A stretch of 47,045 nucleotides of DNA, from the NCBI GenBank assembly GCA_019695185.1, contig JAIBAN010000065.1:1-47045 (forward strand), given 5' to 3'. The position numbers were made by a program, and so were the translations under genes. This document shows positions 1-10,100 of the stretch, in pieces. Every line of letters starts with the position of its first letter. Position 1 is the first letter of the stretch. The DNA comes from Blastocatellia bacterium. GTDB lineage: Bacteria > Acidobacteriota > Blastocatellia > Chloracidobacteriales > Chloracidobacteriaceae. A model generated the notes under the pieces. The model saw only the letters and a program-made list of their open reading frames with translations. It did not search any database and was not told where the DNA came from.

Positions 1-136
1 CCGACTAAACCGCGGGTTGAACACCAAGAAAAAAACGACCTTTGGGCCAGTTGACCGCCCCCAGTATAATCCATTTTCATCGCTGGCGGAGAGCCGCGGA
101 TCATGAAGACTAAACCGAGAATTGCTGACCTCTGCC

Positions 137-2125
137 TTAAACAAACGTTAATTGCCTTTCACGCAGATACTTGAGCTTGTCGCGGAGTTCGGCGGCACGT
201 TCGAATTCGAGTTTTTTGGCGGCTTCGCGCATGTCGAATTCGAGTTGTTGGATGGTGGTGGCCAGATTTTCCGGACTGTATTCCTCGAATTTCTCCAGTT
301 CGAGCGGGACTTTGAAATAATCCGCCTCGTAGGCCGTCACCAGCGTTGCCTCCACCGGCTTGATGATGGATTGCGGCGTGATGCCATGTTCCAGATTGTA
401 TTTTTCCTGCACACCGCGCCGGTAAGTGGTCACATTCATGGCCTTGCGCATCGAGTCGGTGATGCGGTCGGCGTAAAGAATCGCCTTCCCGGCGGCGTTG
501 CGGGCGGCCCGCCCGATGGTCTGGATGAGTGATGATTCGCTGCGCAGAAAGCCTTCCTTGTCGGCATCGAGAATGGCCACCAGGGAAACTTCGGGTAAAT
601 CCATGCCTTCGCGTAAAAGATTGATGCCGACCAGCACGTCGAAATCGCCGCGCCGCAGGTCGCGCAGAATTTTGATGCGTTCCAGGGTTTCGATTTCCGA
701 ATGGAGGTAACGGACGCTGACGCCAACTTCCAAATAATAGTCCGTCAAATCTTCGGCCATTTTTTTGGTCAGCGTCGTGACCAGCACCCGCTGTTTGCTG
801 GCCACCCGCTGACGGATTTCGCCCAGCAGGTCATCAATCTGGCCCCGCACCGGGCGCACCTCAACCACCGGGTCGAGCAGCCCGGTCGGACGGATGATTT
901 GTTCGATAAATTCGCCGCCGGTGGCTTTCAGTTCATACGGACCGGGCGTCGCCGAAACGAAAATCGTCTGATGAATGCGCTTTTCCCATTCCTCAAACTT
1001 GAGCGGGCGGTTGTCCATGGCCGACGGAAGCCGGAAGCCATAATCCACCAGATTTCGTTTGCGCGAGCGGTCACCCTCGTACATGCCCCGGATTTGCGGC
1101 ACGGTCTGGTGGCTTTCATCAATCACAATGAGCGTGTCTTCGGGCAGATAATCAAAGAGCGTCGGCGGTGGCTGCCCCGGCAGGCGGCCTGTCAAATGGC
1201 GCGAATAGTTTTCCACCCCGCGACAGTAGCCCAGTTCGCGCATCATCTCCAAATCGTAAATCGTACGCTGATGCAGCCGTTGCGCCTCGACAATTTTGCC
1301 CATTTCAAGCAGTTGCGGCTCCCACTGGTCGAGTTCCTCTTTGATGGTCACAACCGCCCGCTTGATGACATCTTTCGACATCACATAATGAGACTTCGGA
1401 TAAATCGGATAGCGTCCCGTGACTTTCTGGACGACTTCGCCCAGCAAAGGGTCAATAATCGAAAGCGCATCAATTTCATCGCCCCAAAACGAAATCCGAA
1501 GCGCCTGGTCCATGTAGCTCGGATAAATCTCCACCACATCGCCGCGCACCCGAAACGTGCCGCGAAAGAAATCCACATCGCTGCGTTCGTACTGGAGTTC
1601 CACCAATCGTTTGAGCAAATCGCCGCGTTTGAGCGTCTGCCCCGGTTCGACAAAACAAATCATCCCGAAATAGGCGTCGGGGTCGCCGATACCGTAAATG
1701 CAGGAAACCGACGAGACAATGACACAGTCACGCCGCTCAAACGCCGACCGGGTGGCCGAAAGCCGCAGCCGGTCAATTTCCTGGTTGATGGTGGCTTCCT
1801 TTTCAATGTAGGTATCGGTCGAGGCAACGTAGGCTTCCGGCTGGTAGTAATCGTAGTAACTCACGAAATACTCAACCGCATTGTGGGGAAAGAAGCCGCG
1901 AAATTCCTGAAAAAGTTGGGCTGCCAGCGTCTTGTTGTGAGCCATGACAAGCGTCGGACGCTGCAACCGCTCGATTACCGAAGCCATGGTAAAGGTTTTG
2001 CCGCTGCCGGTAATCCCCAGCAGAACCTGCCGCTGTGCGCCGTCCTGGATGTTTTTGACAATGGTTTCAATGGCTTGCGGCTGGTCACCACAAGGCTGAT
2101 AGGGCGAAACAAGTTGAAACTTCAT
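137..2125 (-). CDS. uvrB: UvrABC excinuclease subunit B
   Basis: UvrB is the damage-verifying helicase-like subunit of nucleotide excision repair; UvrA loads it onto damaged DNA and it then recruits UvrC. The 662-residue product has the usual family length. Visible motifs are Walker A GITGSGKT at residues 38-45, the tyrosine-rich beta-hairpin [11 protein letters not shown] at about 90-100 that clamps DNA, the DESH box at 336-339, helicase motifs in the second half, and a C-terminal UVR domain at about 621-662 that contacts UvrC. The start is the ATG at 2125, giving [11 protein letters not shown], which fits family N-termini; only a weak Shine-Dalgarno (TTAGG) precedes it. It is transcribed alone after the DUF1569 gene. 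Its first ten codons and leader are duplicated at 3030-3154. Identification is secure. Confidence 0.97.
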   Translation of the reverse strand: MKFQLVSPYQPCGDQPQAIETIVKNIQDGAQRQVLLGITGSGKTFTMASVIERLQRPTLVMAHNKTLAAQLFQEFRGFFPHNAVEYFVSYYDYYQPEAYVASTDTYIEKEATINQEIDRLRLSATRSAFERRDCVIVSSVSCIYGIGDPDAYFGMICFVEPGQTLKRGDLLKRLVELQYERSDVDFFRGTFRVRGDVVEIYPSYMDQALRISFWGDEIDALSIIDPLLGEVVQKVTGRYPIYPKSHYVMSKDVIKRAVVTIKEELDQWEPQLLEMGKIVEAQRLHQRTIYDLEMMRELGYCRGVENYSRHLTGRLPGQPPPTLFDYLPEDTLIVIDESHQTVPQIRGMYEGDRSRKRNLVDYGFRLPSAMDNRPLKFEEWEKRIHQTIFVSATPGPYELKATGGEFIEQIIRPTGLLDPVVEVRPVRGQIDDLLGEIRQRVASKQRVLVTTLTKKMAEDLTDYYLEVGVSVRYLHSEIETLERIKILRDLRRGDFDVLVGINLLREGMDLPEVSLVAILDADKEGFLRSESSLIQTIGRAARNAAGKAILYADRITDSMRKAMNVTTYRRGVQEKYNLEHGITPQSIIKPVEATLVTAYEADYFKVPLELEKFEEYSPENLATTIQQLEFDMREAAKKLEFERAAELRDKLKYLRERQLTFV

Positions 2126-2218
2126 CTGAACCTAAAATCCGTTCCGTTTCGGTTTTGTGATGGAGAGTCGGGAAAGCGGTACTTTTGAACATTTTGAGGG
2201 TGCGTTACAAGCGGAATT
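2094..2218. repeat. Copy A of a 125-bp direct repeat (uvrB 5' end and leader)
   Basis: This segment covers the first ten codons of uvrB and about 93 bp upstream of its start. It aligns without gaps to 3030-3154; I count about 15 mismatches in 125 positions (about 88% identity). The block GGTACTTTYGAACATTTTG in the leader is kept in both copies, so it may contain a promoter or operator element, though I cannot assign it to a known regulator. Confidence 0.85.
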
Positions 2219-2298
2219 CGAGGCTCCCCTGATAAAACACCTTCTGTCACCAGCTTGACCGGCTGGGAAAATTTCCAACTTTCGTGGTTTCAGCCGGG

Positions 2299-2742
2299 CT
2301 ATGCCCCAAACTGTTTCAGATGATGGTCAATATGTTTGTAGGACAAGACCCCCCAGTCCTGTCCACTGAGGTCTCCGAAAATCGGATGGGGCGGCCAGCT
2401 TGTCCAGTTGGCATGGTCGGCCAGTCGCTGGATGAGGTCTTTCAAATCGTCCGCCTCCTGTTTCCACCCTTGGGGCTTCCGTTTGATGAGTTCCGGTGCC
2501 GTTGGCGCTCCCTTTGGAAACGGCAACCAGTAAATAATTGCGTGCCGCACCGCCTTCATTTGCATGGGGCCACTCTTGGGCTTGACCTGGAGTTCACCGA
2601 GCGCCATGCGCATCGAATCACATAGATGGGCCAGCATTTCTTTGCAACTCATCGTCCCCCATTGCGGCTTCCCCTCCGCCCGCAACGAATCTATCCGTTG
2701 CAGCAGTTCCGCCCGCTCGCTTGCATTCCAGAGACTCGGCAT
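2299..2742 (-). CDS. DinB-like DUF1569 family protein
   Basis: This 147-residue protein resembles the DUF1569 branch of the DinB/YfiT four-helix-bundle superfamily. Typical features are an N-terminal helix (NASERAELLQRIDSL), the segment WGTMSCKEMLAHLCDSMRMA with the His that often helps bind metal, and the C-terminal HIDHHLKQFG, which in relatives supplies further His ligands. No substrate is known for this branch; some superfamily members are thiol-dependent transferases. The ATG at 2742 was chosen because GAAGGAAAAGGT lies directly before it; a TTG at 2778 would add 12 residues with no family support. The gene sits between two copies of a 125-bp direct repeat derived from the uvrB 5' end, suggesting it arrived by a duplication or insertion event. 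Confidence 0.8.
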   Translation of the reverse strand: MPSLWNASERAELLQRIDSLRAEGKPQWGTMSCKEMLAHLCDSMRMALGELQVKPKSGPMQMKAVRHAIIYWLPFPKGAPTAPELIKRKPQGWKQEADDLKDLIQRLADHANWTSWPPHPIFGDLSGQDWGVLSYKHIDHHLKQFGA

Positions 2743-3217
2743 ACCTTTTCCTTCACTTTCTGGCCTTGTGCCAGTCAAAACGGGTCAATGCCTGAAAAAC
2801 AGGCACCGCCATTGATGAAATCTGCCACCCCATTGAAAGCAATGGAGCCAAGCGAACCATCAACCGTTTTGTTATGGGTCTTTTTTGGGTCGAAGGGAAG
2901 CTCGCGGTTGTATAAACTCACGCAATATCCACCACGTTGCGGTGGAGAGGGCCGGCTCAATCACTGGAAATCCGGTGTGCCCTATTTGAATATGCCTGAC
3001 ACTCATCATAATCATCTGGAACTGGTTGCGGCTGATAGGGCGAAACAAGTCGAAACTTCTTTCGAATCTACAATCCGTTCCGTTGCGGTTTTGTGATGGA
3101 GTGTAGGGAAAGTGGTACTTTCGAACATTTTGGGGGTGCCTTACAAGCCAAATTGGAAAACTCGGAGTCAACTGTTTGAGAAATCCCATCCACATCCGGA
3201 GATTTCCCTGTTTGCGA
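2743..3217. other. Intergenic region with no recognisable intact gene
   Basis: The 475 bp between the DUF1569 start and the stop of the TPR-like gene hold no ORF with family resemblance or a credible ribosome binding site. The part at 3030-3154 is a degenerate copy of the uvrB 5' end. The part at 2743-3029 is presumably the DUF1569 leader and promoter. A small palindrome, CCACGTTGCGGTGG (2932-2945), lies within it. Nothing else was recognised. Confidence 0.6.
3030..3154 (-). pseudogene. Remnant of a uvrB 5' end (copy B of the direct repeat)
   Basis: On the minus strand this copy still reads LVSPYQP, matching UvrB residues 5-11, but the ATG has become AGA and the frame leads nowhere. The similarity extends about 90 bp upstream of the former start codon. 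It is most simply the left-over end of a tandem duplication of the uvrB promoter region, or a scar of insertion of the intervening 0.8 kb that carries DUF1569. Confidence 0.8.
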
Positions 3218-3829
3218 TTAGAGCTCCTGATTTCCCGTCAGAGATTCCACGTCCGCCTGAGCAGACTGTAATTCCTCCGAATCAGGAAAGACCTGGCTCC
3301 AGCGCTGGTAGGTTGTTTCAGCCGCTTGAAAATTTCCGGCATAGCCCAAAGCGCGCACCTCAAGGGAGCGCAATGCTACCAAGAGGGATTCAGCCTGTAA
3401 GGCCAGGCTTCCGGCGACTTGAGCAACCTCCCCGTCTTCCAATCCGCTGAATTTAAACATTGCTTCAAGCAGGTCCAACCCAGCCCGCAGGTGATAAGGG
3501 TCAACCGCCAGGATGGTTCGAAAATCCGTTTCACAAGCTTCAAGACAGGGGAAGTCGCCTTCCGGAGTCACAATTCGGCTGTTTGCAAAAGCACGGCGGC
3601 GCAAAAGTTCAGGATTGAAAGGAAATTGCTTCAAACCTTGATTGGTCACGGCGATGGCCTGCTCTAACAGAGGACGCTGTTGGGCTCGGTACGCGACGAT
3701 CTCGCCAATGACTCGATCAGGAGCTAACTCACCAGGGTCATACTGGTCCAAAAGTGAATCAATTTCTTCCAAAAATTTTTTGAAGCGGGCCAGCTCTGAC
3801 ATAAAGAAAACCAGCAAAAAAGAATTCAT
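3218..3829 (-). CDS. TPR-like helical hypothetical protein
   Basis: This 203-residue protein is unassigned. It is almost entirely helical by eye, with repeated helix-turn-helix segments rich in Ala, Leu and Tyr, such as QAIAVTNQGLKQFPFNPELL and ALGYAGNFQAAETTYQRWSQ, which look like tetratricopeptide repeats; the latter ends in the VFPDSEEL turn common in TPRs. No signal peptide or catalytic motif is evident, so a cytoplasmic scaffold role is an inference. Two starts are possible, ATG at 3829 and ATG at 3802 (MSELARF); neither has a clear Shine-Dalgarno. The second removes a hydrophobic stretch that looks unnatural for a cytoplasmic protein and may be the true start. The gene follows the FHA gene by 43 bp on the same strand, suggesting one transcript. 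Confidence 0.7.
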   Translation of the reverse strand: MNSFLLVFFMSELARFKKFLEEIDSLLDQYDPGELAPDRVIGEIVAYRAQQRPLLEQAIAVTNQGLKQFPFNPELLRRRAFANSRIVTPEGDFPCLEACETDFRTILAVDPYHLRAGLDLLEAMFKFSGLEDGEVAQVAGSLALQAESLLVALRSLEVRALGYAGNFQAAETTYQRWSQVFPDSEELQSAQADVESLTGNQEL

Positions 3830-3872
3830 CCGGAATTGATTGGAATGTGCCGGACTGCCTCATAAAGGTTCG

Positions 3873-4568
3873 TCAGGTTAGGGTGATTCGGACCGCCACA
3901 TCCCCAAAGGAAACAGTTTCACCCGAAGCCAGCAGGGCGGCACCTTCCAAACGGCTGGCGGCACTGCCCACGAAAGTTCCGTTGGTGCTGCCCAAATCCT
4001 GGACCGTCAGGCGGTTCTGGGCGTCAAGCAGAAGCACGGCATGGAATTTCGAGACGCTGCCGTCATCCAACACGACGGTGTTTCCCTGGGCGCGTCCCAG
4101 GCGGATGCTGTCACCAGGTTTAAGCGGTCCGGCAAAAAGCTCTTTTTCTTGGACAGTGACCAACCGCACCGTCATGGCCTGAGGGTTCGCTGCCGTTCCT
4201 TCCCGCTCAAATCCGACTTTGACTGATGGCTGGTCTCGAAACACATCTGACAACACATGGACTTCAAGTTTGCCTGTGAGACCATAGCGGCGGTCCCGGA
4301 TGAAGTTTTCGGCACTTTCCTGCACCTGTTCGGCCAGCGATTGCCGGGCGGATTCGAGCAGGGAGCGATGCAGTTCATAGGGAAGTGCAATCCGTATCAC
4401 ATGCGGGGCAACGTGGCGTCCGCCGTCAGTGCGGGCCTGTTGTTCAATTGCCCGTTGCACATGCGGTACCAATTTGAGAACCAATTCACGAACTGCTGAT
4501 GCGCCGCCAGCTTGGGCATCCAGTTTTCCGCCGACTTTTCCCAGAAATTGTTGAAACCAATCCCCCAT
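3873..4568 (-). CDS. FHA domain protein with DUF3662-like N-terminus
   Basis: This 231-residue protein joins an N-terminal domain like DUF3662 (FhaA N-terminal domain, residues about 1-120) to a C-terminal forkhead-associated domain (about 150-231). The phosphothreonine-binding signature is complete: GR at 158-159, S173 and H176 in SVSKFH, and NGT at 196-198. FHA domains bind phosphothreonine peptides, so a Ser/Thr kinase target should exist, but none is encoded in the window. The start is the ATG at 4568, preceded by GGGAG seven bases upstream; an open frame extends to 4907 but lacks a ribosome site and runs into the divergent cytochrome gene. It is divergent from the peroxidase gene and probably co-transcribed with the TPR-like gene. 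Confidence 0.88.
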   Translation of the reverse strand: MGDWFQQFLGKVGGKLDAQAGGASAVRELVLKLVPHVQRAIEQQARTDGGRHVAPHVIRIALPYELHRSLLESARQSLAEQVQESAENFIRDRRYGLTGKLEVHVLSDVFRDQPSVKVGFEREGTAANPQAMTVRLVTVQEKELFAGPLKPGDSIRLGRAQGNTVVLDDGSVSKFHAVLLLDAQNRLTVQDLGSTNGTFVGSAASRLEGAALLASGETVSFGDVAVRITLT

Positions 4569-4697
4569 GATCACACTCCCCTTGATTTTATGTGAAGAAT
4601 GGCAAAACTGTGGCAAACTCCTTCGGAATTCGCAAATGAAACCTGAACGAACACGGGTGCCGGTGGCCGAAACCTGCACTCGCAAACCCTTATCATT

Positions 4698-5804
4698 ATG
4701 GTTGCCACTTCCCTTCAGCACCTGCGCCAACCTAAATATTTGATTGGATTGATTGTTCTCCTGACATTGGCAACCATCATCTGGCTGCTCACCCAGCCAA
4801 TCGGATTGGAAAAACTGCCTGATGAACCGGCTGAGGAAATTGGCTGGACCACAGAACCAATCCAACCGATTCCAATTCATTTGGTTTTGGACCAACGCAA
4901 GGTTCAATTAGGGGCACGTCTGTTTTCCGACCCGATTTTATCCCGTGACGAAAAGATTTCCTGTGCCAGTTGTCATGACTTGCAGGCCGGCGGAGCTGAC
5001 GCCAAAGCCTTTTCGATTGGTATTCAGGGGGCAGTGGGAACCATCAACACCCCCACTGTGTTTAACAGCCACTTCAATTCCCGCCTGAATTGGACCGGAG
5101 CTTTTGAAACATTGGAAGAACACCTTGACACCCCGCTGCTCAACCCGACGGTCATGGGGGCAAGTTGGGACGACGTGCTGCACAAATTGCAGCGCAATGC
5201 CGAGTATCGGCATGAATTTTCCAGCCTGTACCCCCACGGGCTGTCGGTAGATGCCGTTCGTGATGCCCTGACGGTTTTTCAGAAAAGCCTTTACACCCCT
5301 AATTCCCGGTTTGACCGATACCTGCGTGGAGACGCAACCGCTCTGACGGCAGAAGAACAGGAAGGGTACCGCCTGTTCAAATCCTATGGATGTGTCAGTT
5401 GTCACCAGGGAATCAATGTCGGGGGAAACATGTTTCAGAAATTCGGGGTCCTGGGTGACTATTTTGTCAATCGGGGAAATCTGACCAAGACCGATACCGG
5501 GCGCTTCCAACTGACGGGAAAAGAGGAAGACCGGTTTGTGTTCCGCGTCCCAAGCCTGCGCAACGTTGCGGTCACGGGTCCATACTTTCATGATGGCAAG
5601 GCTGAAACCCTGGATGAAGCCATCACGGTTATGTCTACCTATCAGTTGGGCCGCTCACTTTCAACTGACCAGATTCGCTGTATCAAAAGCTTTTTGGAAT
5701 CACTGACCGGAGAATATCAAGGAAAACCGCTCAAAGCCCCTGTGGGCAAAGTGGGGGCGGTTCGAATTTTGCATGGAAGTCGAATTTCATCTCACGCAGG
5801 CTGA
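4698..5804 (+). CDS. Di-heme cytochrome c peroxidase (MauG/CcpA family)
   Basis: Two c-type heme sites are visible, CASCH at residues 89-93 and CVSCH at 232-236, with the spacing and flanking sequence of bacterial cytochrome c peroxidases (LGARLFSDPILSRD before the first heme; FRVPSLRNVAVTGPYFHDG near 282-300). In that family the enzyme reduces H2O2 in the periplasm using electrons from small cytochromes; MauG relatives instead oxidise protein residues, and sequence alone does not separate them. A hydrophobic segment at about 13-32 is a signal anchor rather than a clearly cleaved signal peptide. The protein is 368 residues, normal for the family. The next gene starts inside its 3' end (32-bp overlap), so translation is probably coupled. 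Confidence 0.92.
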   Translation: MVATSLQHLRQPKYLIGLIVLLTLATIIWLLTQPIGLEKLPDEPAEEIGWTTEPIQPIPIHLVLDQRKVQLGARLFSDPILSRDEKISCASCHDLQAGGADAKAFSIGIQGAVGTINTPTVFNSHFNSRLNWTGAFETLEEHLDTPLLNPTVMGASWDDVLHKLQRNAEYRHEFSSLYPHGLSVDAVRDALTVFQKSLYTPNSRFDRYLRGDATALTAEEQEGYRLFKSYGCVSCHQGINVGGNMFQKFGVLGDYFVNRGNLTKTDTGRFQLTGKEEDRFVFRVPSLRNVAVTGPYFHDGKAETLDEAITVMSTYQLGRSLSTDQIRCIKSFLESLTGEYQGKPLKAPVGKVGAVRILHGSRISSHAG

Positions 5805-6288
5805 CCTCATCGCTTTTCACAAACATTTGGCCGAAACTTCCTGGAGTGGCCGTTGGGCATTTCTGATTCAATACGGCATCGGCTTGGCAGTGGCCTGGGG
5901 AGTTCATTTATTCGCCAACCTGAGCTGGGTCAAAACCATGTTTGTCGCCGGTCTTTGTATCGGGTTTTCCCGGCTCCTGGCAAATTCCCTCCGCGAGCGC
6001 CAGGTTTTCGCCTTGGGCAAACAAAGCTATGAAGCAGGTCGTCAGCGGGGAGCTTTTGCAAACTGCCGTATCCGACTGGAAAAACGACACTTGTGTGAAA
6101 TCACACAGGGAAAAGAGTATCGGCGACTCTGGTCGGAGATTCACCGGGTTGAACAAACCTCGACTCATATTTTTATTTTTACCAATCCGACCCAAGGCTA
6201 TGTCATCCCGAAACAGGCATTTCCCTCAAAGAACGAAATGCTTGCCTTCAACAGTCAATTATTGCAGCTTCACCAGGAAGCCCAGTAA
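5773..6288 (+). CDS. YcxB-like membrane protein
   Basis: This 171-residue protein begins with the segment EVEFHLTQADLIAFHKHL typical of YcxB-like proteins, followed by two adjacent hydrophobic segments (about residues 30-48 and 53-72) and a C-terminal PH-like beta region with LWSEIHRVEQTSTHIFIF and GYVIPKQAFPS, both conserved features of the family. No function is established for YcxB. It overlaps the upstream peroxidase gene by 32 bp in another frame, indicating one operon and probable translational coupling. The ATG at 5773 is the only start that keeps the conserved N-terminus. Confidence 0.82.
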   Translation: MEVEFHLTQADLIAFHKHLAETSWSGRWAFLIQYGIGLAVAWGVHLFANLSWVKTMFVAGLCIGFSRLLANSLRERQVFALGKQSYEAGRQRGAFANCRIRLEKRHLCEITQGKEYRRLWSEIHRVEQTSTHIFIFTNPTQGYVIPKQAFPSKNEMLAFNSQLLQLHQEAQ

Positions 6289-6476
6289 CGTTTCTTCATC
6301 TCCCATTGTCAAAATGCCAGACTGTCGCAATAATAGGCGTACCATCTGCGACATCACCTGTTACTCATACTCGTCAGCAACTACTTGCAGCAACCCGTTT
6401 CTGAATTAAAACTGGCGTTGTCTGACTCAAGGCATCATTATCCTTGACACTCACTGCCTGACTGGAGGGCAATCCT

Positions 6477-6869
6477 ATGAGACCATTTCGTGTTGGATCC
6501 CGTCGCCTGACTGAACGCGGCGAAGGAAAAGGGCAATTCTTCATCACCGCCGGAGTCATTTTGGTTATTGCCTTTGTGCTCTATAAGTTCGTTCCGGTCT
6601 ATTACAACACGGCGGATTTTAACCGTGAGTTTGAAGACCTTGCTCGGACTTCTGTTATTCGGGGCGAAGATGAGAAAAAGATTCGGGAACGGTTTATCAA
6701 AATCCGGAATGAGTACAATATCCCGGAAGAAACCTGCAAGTTTGACCTGACCCGTAAACAAAACCAAGTGACTTATACCGTCGAGTATCAGGTGCCGATT
6801 ACGTTTCCCGGCTATACCTATATCTGGGCGGATAAAAGGGAAGTGACCGAAACCGGTGGAAAATATTAA
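6477..6869 (+). CDS. Small single-pass membrane protein, DUF4845-like
   Basis: This 130-residue protein has a basic N-terminus, one membrane segment at about residues 21-40 (FITAGVILVIAFVLYKF) and a soluble tail of charged helix followed by beta strands. The passage KFVPVYYNTADFN after the membrane segment resembles the KxxPVY motif of DUF4845-type proteins; that comparison is by eye and tentative. The ATG at 6477 is preceded by GGAGG eight bases upstream. The gene stands alone, 188 bp after the YcxB-like gene, on the same strand. Function unknown. Confidence 0.7.
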   Translation: MRPFRVGSRRLTERGEGKGQFFITAGVILVIAFVLYKFVPVYYNTADFNREFEDLARTSVIRGEDEKKIRERFIKIRNEYNIPEETCKFDLTRKQNQVTYTVEYQVPITFPGYTYIWADKREVTETGGKY

Positions 6870-7080
6870 AGCCATGTGCTTTCACCGACTTTTCGGAGCA
6901 CTTGGATGAGGGAATGATTTGGATCCTGTTTTCATTCGGATCATCTCTTCAGGTGACTTTGAGAGCTTTTTAAGCAAGCTCTCTTCCGTATCGAAACATT
7001 TCAGCAGTTTGAAAAGGCAACGGAACTGGATTCCCTTGCCTTTTTCATTTTTTTCACCTGCACAACAATTTCCAGACAGC

Positions 7081-7112
7081 AAAAAAACGGGGTGGCTATT
7101 TAAGCCACCCCG
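7081..7112 (-). terminator. Rho-independent terminator of the metallopeptidase gene
   Basis: A perfect 10-bp stem, CGGGGTGGCT (7088-7097) with AGCCACCCCG (7103-7112), encloses a 5-base loop. On the minus strand it is followed by seven T residues. It lies 32 bp beyond the stop codon of the gene at 7144-10272, so it terminates that transcript. Confidence 0.93.
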
Positions 7113-7143
7113 TACATATTGAGGCAGAGTTTATGGGACAAGT

Positions 7144-10100
7144 CTATTGAACGGTTAGGCTCAATGTTGCAGACCGTTGGACTCCGTTACCATCGGTTCC
7201 AATGATCGTCACCGTCTTGGCACCGGTTGTGGTGGTGCTTGACACGGTGAAGGTCAACGTTGAGCTGTTGCTCGTAGTCGTCAGCGGATTCACCGAGGCA
7301 GTTACACTGGAGAAAGTGCCAGTCGGAGCGGTATAGGTGATGTTCACCGGTGAACTGTGTCCGTTCAACCGGGTCACCGTAAAGGTCCGGGTGTAGCTGC
7401 TGCCACGCGTCCAGGTGCCGGTGGTTGACGAGAGCGCAACCGTAAAGTCAGCGGCTGGTGTGCTGGTTGAAGTCGTGCCGGTAATGGCCATGCTCCAGTT
7501 GTTGAGCGTGCCGGTGTCGGCGGAAGCAAGGTCATACACCCGCAGTTTCCAGGCACCAGCCGAAGCCTTCCCGTTGAAGCCCGTCGGCGTGTAGGTGGCC
7601 ACCACATTGTCGGCGCTGTCGCTGCTGCTTGTGGCTTTGAGGTTGACGGTCGTATTGTCCGGACCAACCAAGTCAACTTTCACATCACCGCGCCACGTGT
7701 GGGTGATATTGACTGAAACGCTCAATGACGAGATTGTAAGGTTGTCACCAGTCGGAACGTTGATGGTGCTCGTGATACCGGTGGTGTTGTTGTCCGGAAT
7801 CGCTGTTGCAGTCGTGTTGCTGTAGTTCTTCGTCACGGTCGTACCGCCACCGCCGCCACCGCCGCTGGCTGCTGCCTGGCTGACCGAGATGGTTTGGCCG
7901 GCCACGGTGGCCGTTCCCGTGCGTGAAGTCGTTGCAGTGTTGGCTGCAATCGTCAACGAAGCGGAACCGTTGCCGCTGCCGCTGCCGCTCACGGTAATCC
8001 AGCTTGCACCGCTGGAGGAAGTCCAGGAGCAACCCGCTCCGGCTGTCACGGCCACGCTGCTGGTGCCACCGGCGGCGGCCACTGAAATGCTGGTCGGGGA
8101 AGCCGAGTAGGAGCAGGTTGAGCCCGTCGTGATGGTGAAGTTCGTGTTCGAGATGTCAAAGAAAATGTTGCCCACGGCTTCGACTTTGATACGGGCAGTG
8201 GTGGAAGTGATTGCGCCCGGCAGCGTCACGGAAGCAGAACCGGTATTCGGAACGGTGGAGGCCAGAATGGTCGGGAAGGTCACACCGCCATCCAGCGAAA
8301 GCGTGATGCGAACGTTGGCGCAGTTCACCGGAGCAGCACTTGTTCCAGCCACATCCCAGGTCACAGTCTGAGCGGAACCAGCACCCCAGGAAACGTTGGT
8401 GTTCGGGGAGGTTACGGCAAATGGAGTCGTGTTGCTGGCGGTCGTCACAACGGCTTCGTCCCAGCTCACGCCGCCGCCACCAGCCCGGTTGTCCCGGACA
8501 GTGCAACGGAACTTCATCGTGCGGGCCGTGGTCGGCAGGGTTTCGCCTTTGAGCGATTTGGCATGACGACCTGGGCGGCTTTCTTTGCTTGAGTCATTCA
8601 GAATCACTGAACGTTCCGGGAAGGTCCGGCTGTTGCTGGTGCTCGGCTGCCAGGAGCGGAAAATCGCGTTGGTGGTGAGGTCCGGGTTCGGCACGCTGCC
8701 AGAGGTAATCGCAGCACCCTGGTCAACTTGTTCCCAGCAGTAGGTCAGTGCATCACCATCCGGGTCACTGGCTGAAGTGGTCGTCAGGGTGAAAGGCGTC
8801 CGGGCCGGAATCGTGTAGTCGGCACCAGCGTTCACCGTCGGACGGTTGTTGGTGGTCGTGGTTTGAACACCGCAGGTGCTCGTACCGGACGTCACGTTGT
8901 TGATAATCCGTTCCTGGCTCACACCGTGGAAGTAGTCATCGCTCGCACCAGCCAGCACTTGGCCGCTGGCACCTTCACCTTGGCCGATTCCTTGCAGGTC
9001 TTGCGTTCCGCAGATGCTGGCATAGGCCATCACCGTCGTGCCGCTGCCCGGTTCCACTGCGTTCGGCACCGGTCCTGTGGTATCACGTGCGCCAGCCGTG
9101 CAACCCGTGCCACCGCCGGAGTTGAAGGTATGGCGACCGCCAAACTGGTGACCGAGTTCGTGGGCCACATAGTCAATGTCATAGCCGTCGCCGGTCGGAG
9201 CCGATTGGCCGGTTGCACCATTGGCTTTGCGACCGCTCACACAAACCTGACCGATGTCGCCTGCACCGCCTGCACCCGTTGAAAAGAAGTGACCCACATC
9301 ATAATTGGCCGCGCCAAAATTCGTATTGATGTAGTTGGTGTTTTCCGTCCAGGAGGTTGTGGCATCCGTGTTGGCCGTGTTGGTGAATGGGTCAGCCGTC
9401 GTGGTTCCCACGAACACATAGGACTGGACCAGGCTCAACCGCACCGCCAGATCACGTTCATAGAGTCCGGAAACCCGGTTCACCGTGGTCACCACTGCCG
9501 CGCGGGCGTTGGTCAAATTGCCGCCGCCAGCCGCATTGCCGTATTCGGCATTGGCGCAAACCACCAGACGATAGGTGCGCAACCGGATCGGGTTTTCCGT
9601 CGGGAGCGTGTTGGGAGCCGCCTGCAACTGGTCGTTCAAATCTGCAGGCAGGCTGAAATTGTTCATTTCACAAGCGAAACGCTTGTCAGACCGCAGATAT
9701 TTGTTCTTTGAGTAGGTCAGGTAAGTATTTGTACCACCCTGCTGCACGGGGTCAATGTAAACCGTGTCATTTTCCGAGAGAATCATCGCGCGCAATCCAA
9801 CCGGCGACACATCAAAGCGAACGGTTGCGGTTGGATCATCAATTCCCTGACCGGAGTAGGTTTTGATTTCTTTCCAATTGGCCGCCAGCTCGGAACCCAT
9901 GATCGGGGATTCAACCACGCTGAAGCGGGCAAATGAACCATCCGGCATCGGCAGCGACATAATCAACGGATGTTTCACCGCAGCTTCGGTGAATTCCAGC
10001 GGAGCCTGGCTCAATTTGAAGTTGAGCGCCGTTTCGTTGAGGATCGCCGCCCGATATTCCTGCGGTTTGATCCATTGTTTTTCATGGGAAACGGTGGCCA

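Noticed and set aside
701..2188. A 495-codon open frame on the plus strand opposite uvrB
   Set aside because: It is the antisense shadow of a secure uvrB; it has no family resemblance or ribosome site, and arises from the codon bias of the real gene.
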